Positions 62,902 through 64,000 of a DNA stretch of 64,000 nucleotides are shown here, piece after piece (position 1 is the stretch's first letter; the number at the start of each line of letters is the position of its first letter). Source of the DNA: an uncultured Flavobacteriales bacterium (GTDB lineage Bacteria; Bacteroidota; Bacteroidia; Flavobacteriales_G; Salibacteraceae); NCBI GenBank assembly GCA_937899835.1, contig CALCCE010000305.1, positions 21,746 to 85,745 on the forward strand. The letters run 5' to 3'. The position numbers and the translations under genes are program-made. The notes under the pieces are model-generated. The model ran no database searches, was not told the DNA's origin, and saw only the letters and a program-made list of their open reading frames with translations.

Positions 62902-63173
62902 GGCAAATAGATTAGTAAAATATGCCGTGAAAATAAACCGCGGAATGATGCGCCATGAAAAGCGTAACCGTTGGTCTTAATGCGCAATAAGTGGCGCTTT
63001 TAGGCAACGGTTGGAAAGGGAGAAATCCCGGCTTGACGCAATGTTGCTTTGTGTGCTGCGCTTCCCTGTCCTTTAGGAATTGAAAATGCTACCTGAACGT
63101 CTTTAGAACGAAAGGATTCGAAGTTTTGGAACGCTGCTTTTAAGATCATTGCAAAGCCTGATGCCAAAACGAT

Positions 63174-64000
63174 TTACCGCAAGAGATGCACCGAGCCAGT
63201 GCGGCAGTCGCGCGCTTCCGATCCGTTCTCGTATTGAAAACAAATGGTGTAGAAATATACCCCGTTGACGAGTTCCCCATCTTTAGAGTTGGTGCCATCC
63301 CAAGCCGCTTTGGGGTCGTTGGTTTGGAAAAGTTGCGTTCCCCACCGGTTGTAGATGATCATCTCAAAATCGGCAAAGGCACATTCACTTTCCGGTAGGA
63401 AGATTTCATTCATTCCATCTCCATTTGGCGTAAAAATGTTGGGAATAAAGACCGAACAGGCGCTGGAGTCGCAATCTTCATCTACTAAGATGCTATCCCG
63501 GTAAAGGCATCCTTCGATGTCAATGGTCAGGATGTATTCTTGTGCTGTCGCAACTAAGAGACTTGGGGTGCTTTGGCCCGTATTCCAGGAATAACTGGTG
63601 GCGTTGGGAACGGTTCCATCCAGGATTAGGTTGTTGAACCCGCAGACGGTAGTATCGGCCCCAAGAATACCCGGCGGGGGCAAGGGAGTAGTGGTGATCG
63701 AAATAAAATCGGTGAGTGGGCAATTGCCAACCGTAGCAGTTATCGAATACACTCCGCTTGCGTTCACCAACAATCGGGCATTGGTGCTGTTGTCCGACCA
63801 CAGGTAAGTAGCATTAGGCAATGTGGCATCCAAAGTGATGCTTTCCCCACTACAAATCGTGGTATCCGATCCCAAATCAAGTGTTGAATCCATGACCGTA
63901 ACTTCAATGGAATCGATGACGGAACAATTGCCAAGGGAAACCGTCACGGTATACATCCCCGCTGCGTCTACCGAAAGGGAGGGGTTCGTGCTGCTGTTGG
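63174..64000 (-). CDS. Gliding-motility-type adhesin, C-terminal part (T9SS type B)
   Basis: The visible 275 codons are the end of a large protein whose N-terminus is outside the window. They contain about two and a half Ig/PKD-like repeats (LGSDTTICSGESITLDATLPN and LGADTTVCGFNNLILDG) and a 'gliding motility-associated C-terminal domain', i.e. T9SS type B signal: FIPNIFTPNGDGMNEIF...MIIYNRWGTQLFQT...VNGVYFYTI. The repeats resemble those in the 20369-25552 protein. It is probably a surface adhesin. Confidence 0.92.
   Translation of the reverse strand, partial: NSSTNPSLSVDAAGMYTVTVSLGNCSVIDSIEVTVMDSTLDLGSDTTICSGESITLDATLPNATYLWSDNSTNARLLVNASGVYSITATVGNCPLTDFISITTTPLPPPGILGADTTVCGFNNLILDGTVPNATSYSWNTGQSTPSLLVATAQEYILTIDIEGCLYRDSILVDEDCDSSACSVFIPNIFTPNGDGMNEIFLPESECAFADFEMIIYNRWGTQLFQTNDPKAAWDGTNSKDGELVNGVYFYTICFQYENGSEARDCRTGSVHLLR

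Overview
The window looks like a chromosome segment from a Bacteroidota bacterium, probably of the Saprospiria/Lewinella-Haliscomenobacter type (an inference from gene content, not from a marker gene). Supporting signs are a SusC/SusD pair, eight proteins ending in type IX secretion (T9SS) sorting domains, DUF5004-like lipoproteins, LytS/LytTR and NarL-type sensor kinases, TAnnTTTG-type -7 promoter boxes and the absence of Shine-Dalgarno sequences. No tRNA, rRNA, CRISPR array, prophage or insertion sequence was seen.

Layout. 1-11 kb: a starch/maltodextrin locus. pfkA (cut by the window edge) is divergent from a NrtR/AraR-like Nudix-fold regulator; then come a secreted GH13 amylase, SusC, SusD and two further surface proteins. 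Three copies of a 17-bp palindrome (AGTGTA-N5-TACACT) lie at the pfkA/regulator divergence, inside the GH13 promoter and in front of susC, which outlines a regulon. 11-20 kb: mostly minus-strand genes, including two phosphodiester-glycosidase (NAGPA-like) proteins, a DinB-like protein, KptA, a TPR-PRMT fusion resembling eukaryotic PRMT7/9, and an SxtJ/DUF5989/carbamoyltransferase triad. 20-26 kb: a 1727-residue T9SS mosaic protein and a 630-bp AT-rich gap. 26-33 kb: an acetyltransferase, a YheT-like hydrolase, a 1607-residue tandem UvrA with four ATPase modules, and a lipoprotein. 33-35 kb: small enzymes and a polytopic membrane protein. 35-40 kb: an acetate module (symporter small and large subunits, acs, and ppa convergent to it). 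40-49 kb: lipoproteins, a DPGPG-repeat T9SS protein, a metallophosphoesterase, TPR and GNAT proteins, and a TPR sensor kinase. 49-59 kb: three paralogous ELWxxDGT-repeat T9SS proteins around a LytTR response regulator and a LytS-type kinase. 59-64 kb: a cysteine-rich secreted protein with a decayed tandem copy, an HTH/coiled-coil protein, a T9SS protein and the end of a gliding-motility-type adhesin.

The most interesting observations come from non-coding DNA. (1) The three ELWxxDGT genes share one promoter architecture: two direct repeats of a GTTYAGCAACGG-like element 20-21 bp apart, always exactly 28 nt from a TACATTG-like -7 box. This is the geometry expected for LytTR regulators, and one is encoded beside them. 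(2) Two distant intergenic regions (44.3 and 61.0 kb) carry palindromes with a constant 11-nt loop and a centre-to-centre period of exactly 47 bp. (3) The palindromic operators link the Nudix-fold regulator, whose catalytic box is degenerate, to amylase, SusCD and probably phosphofructokinase.
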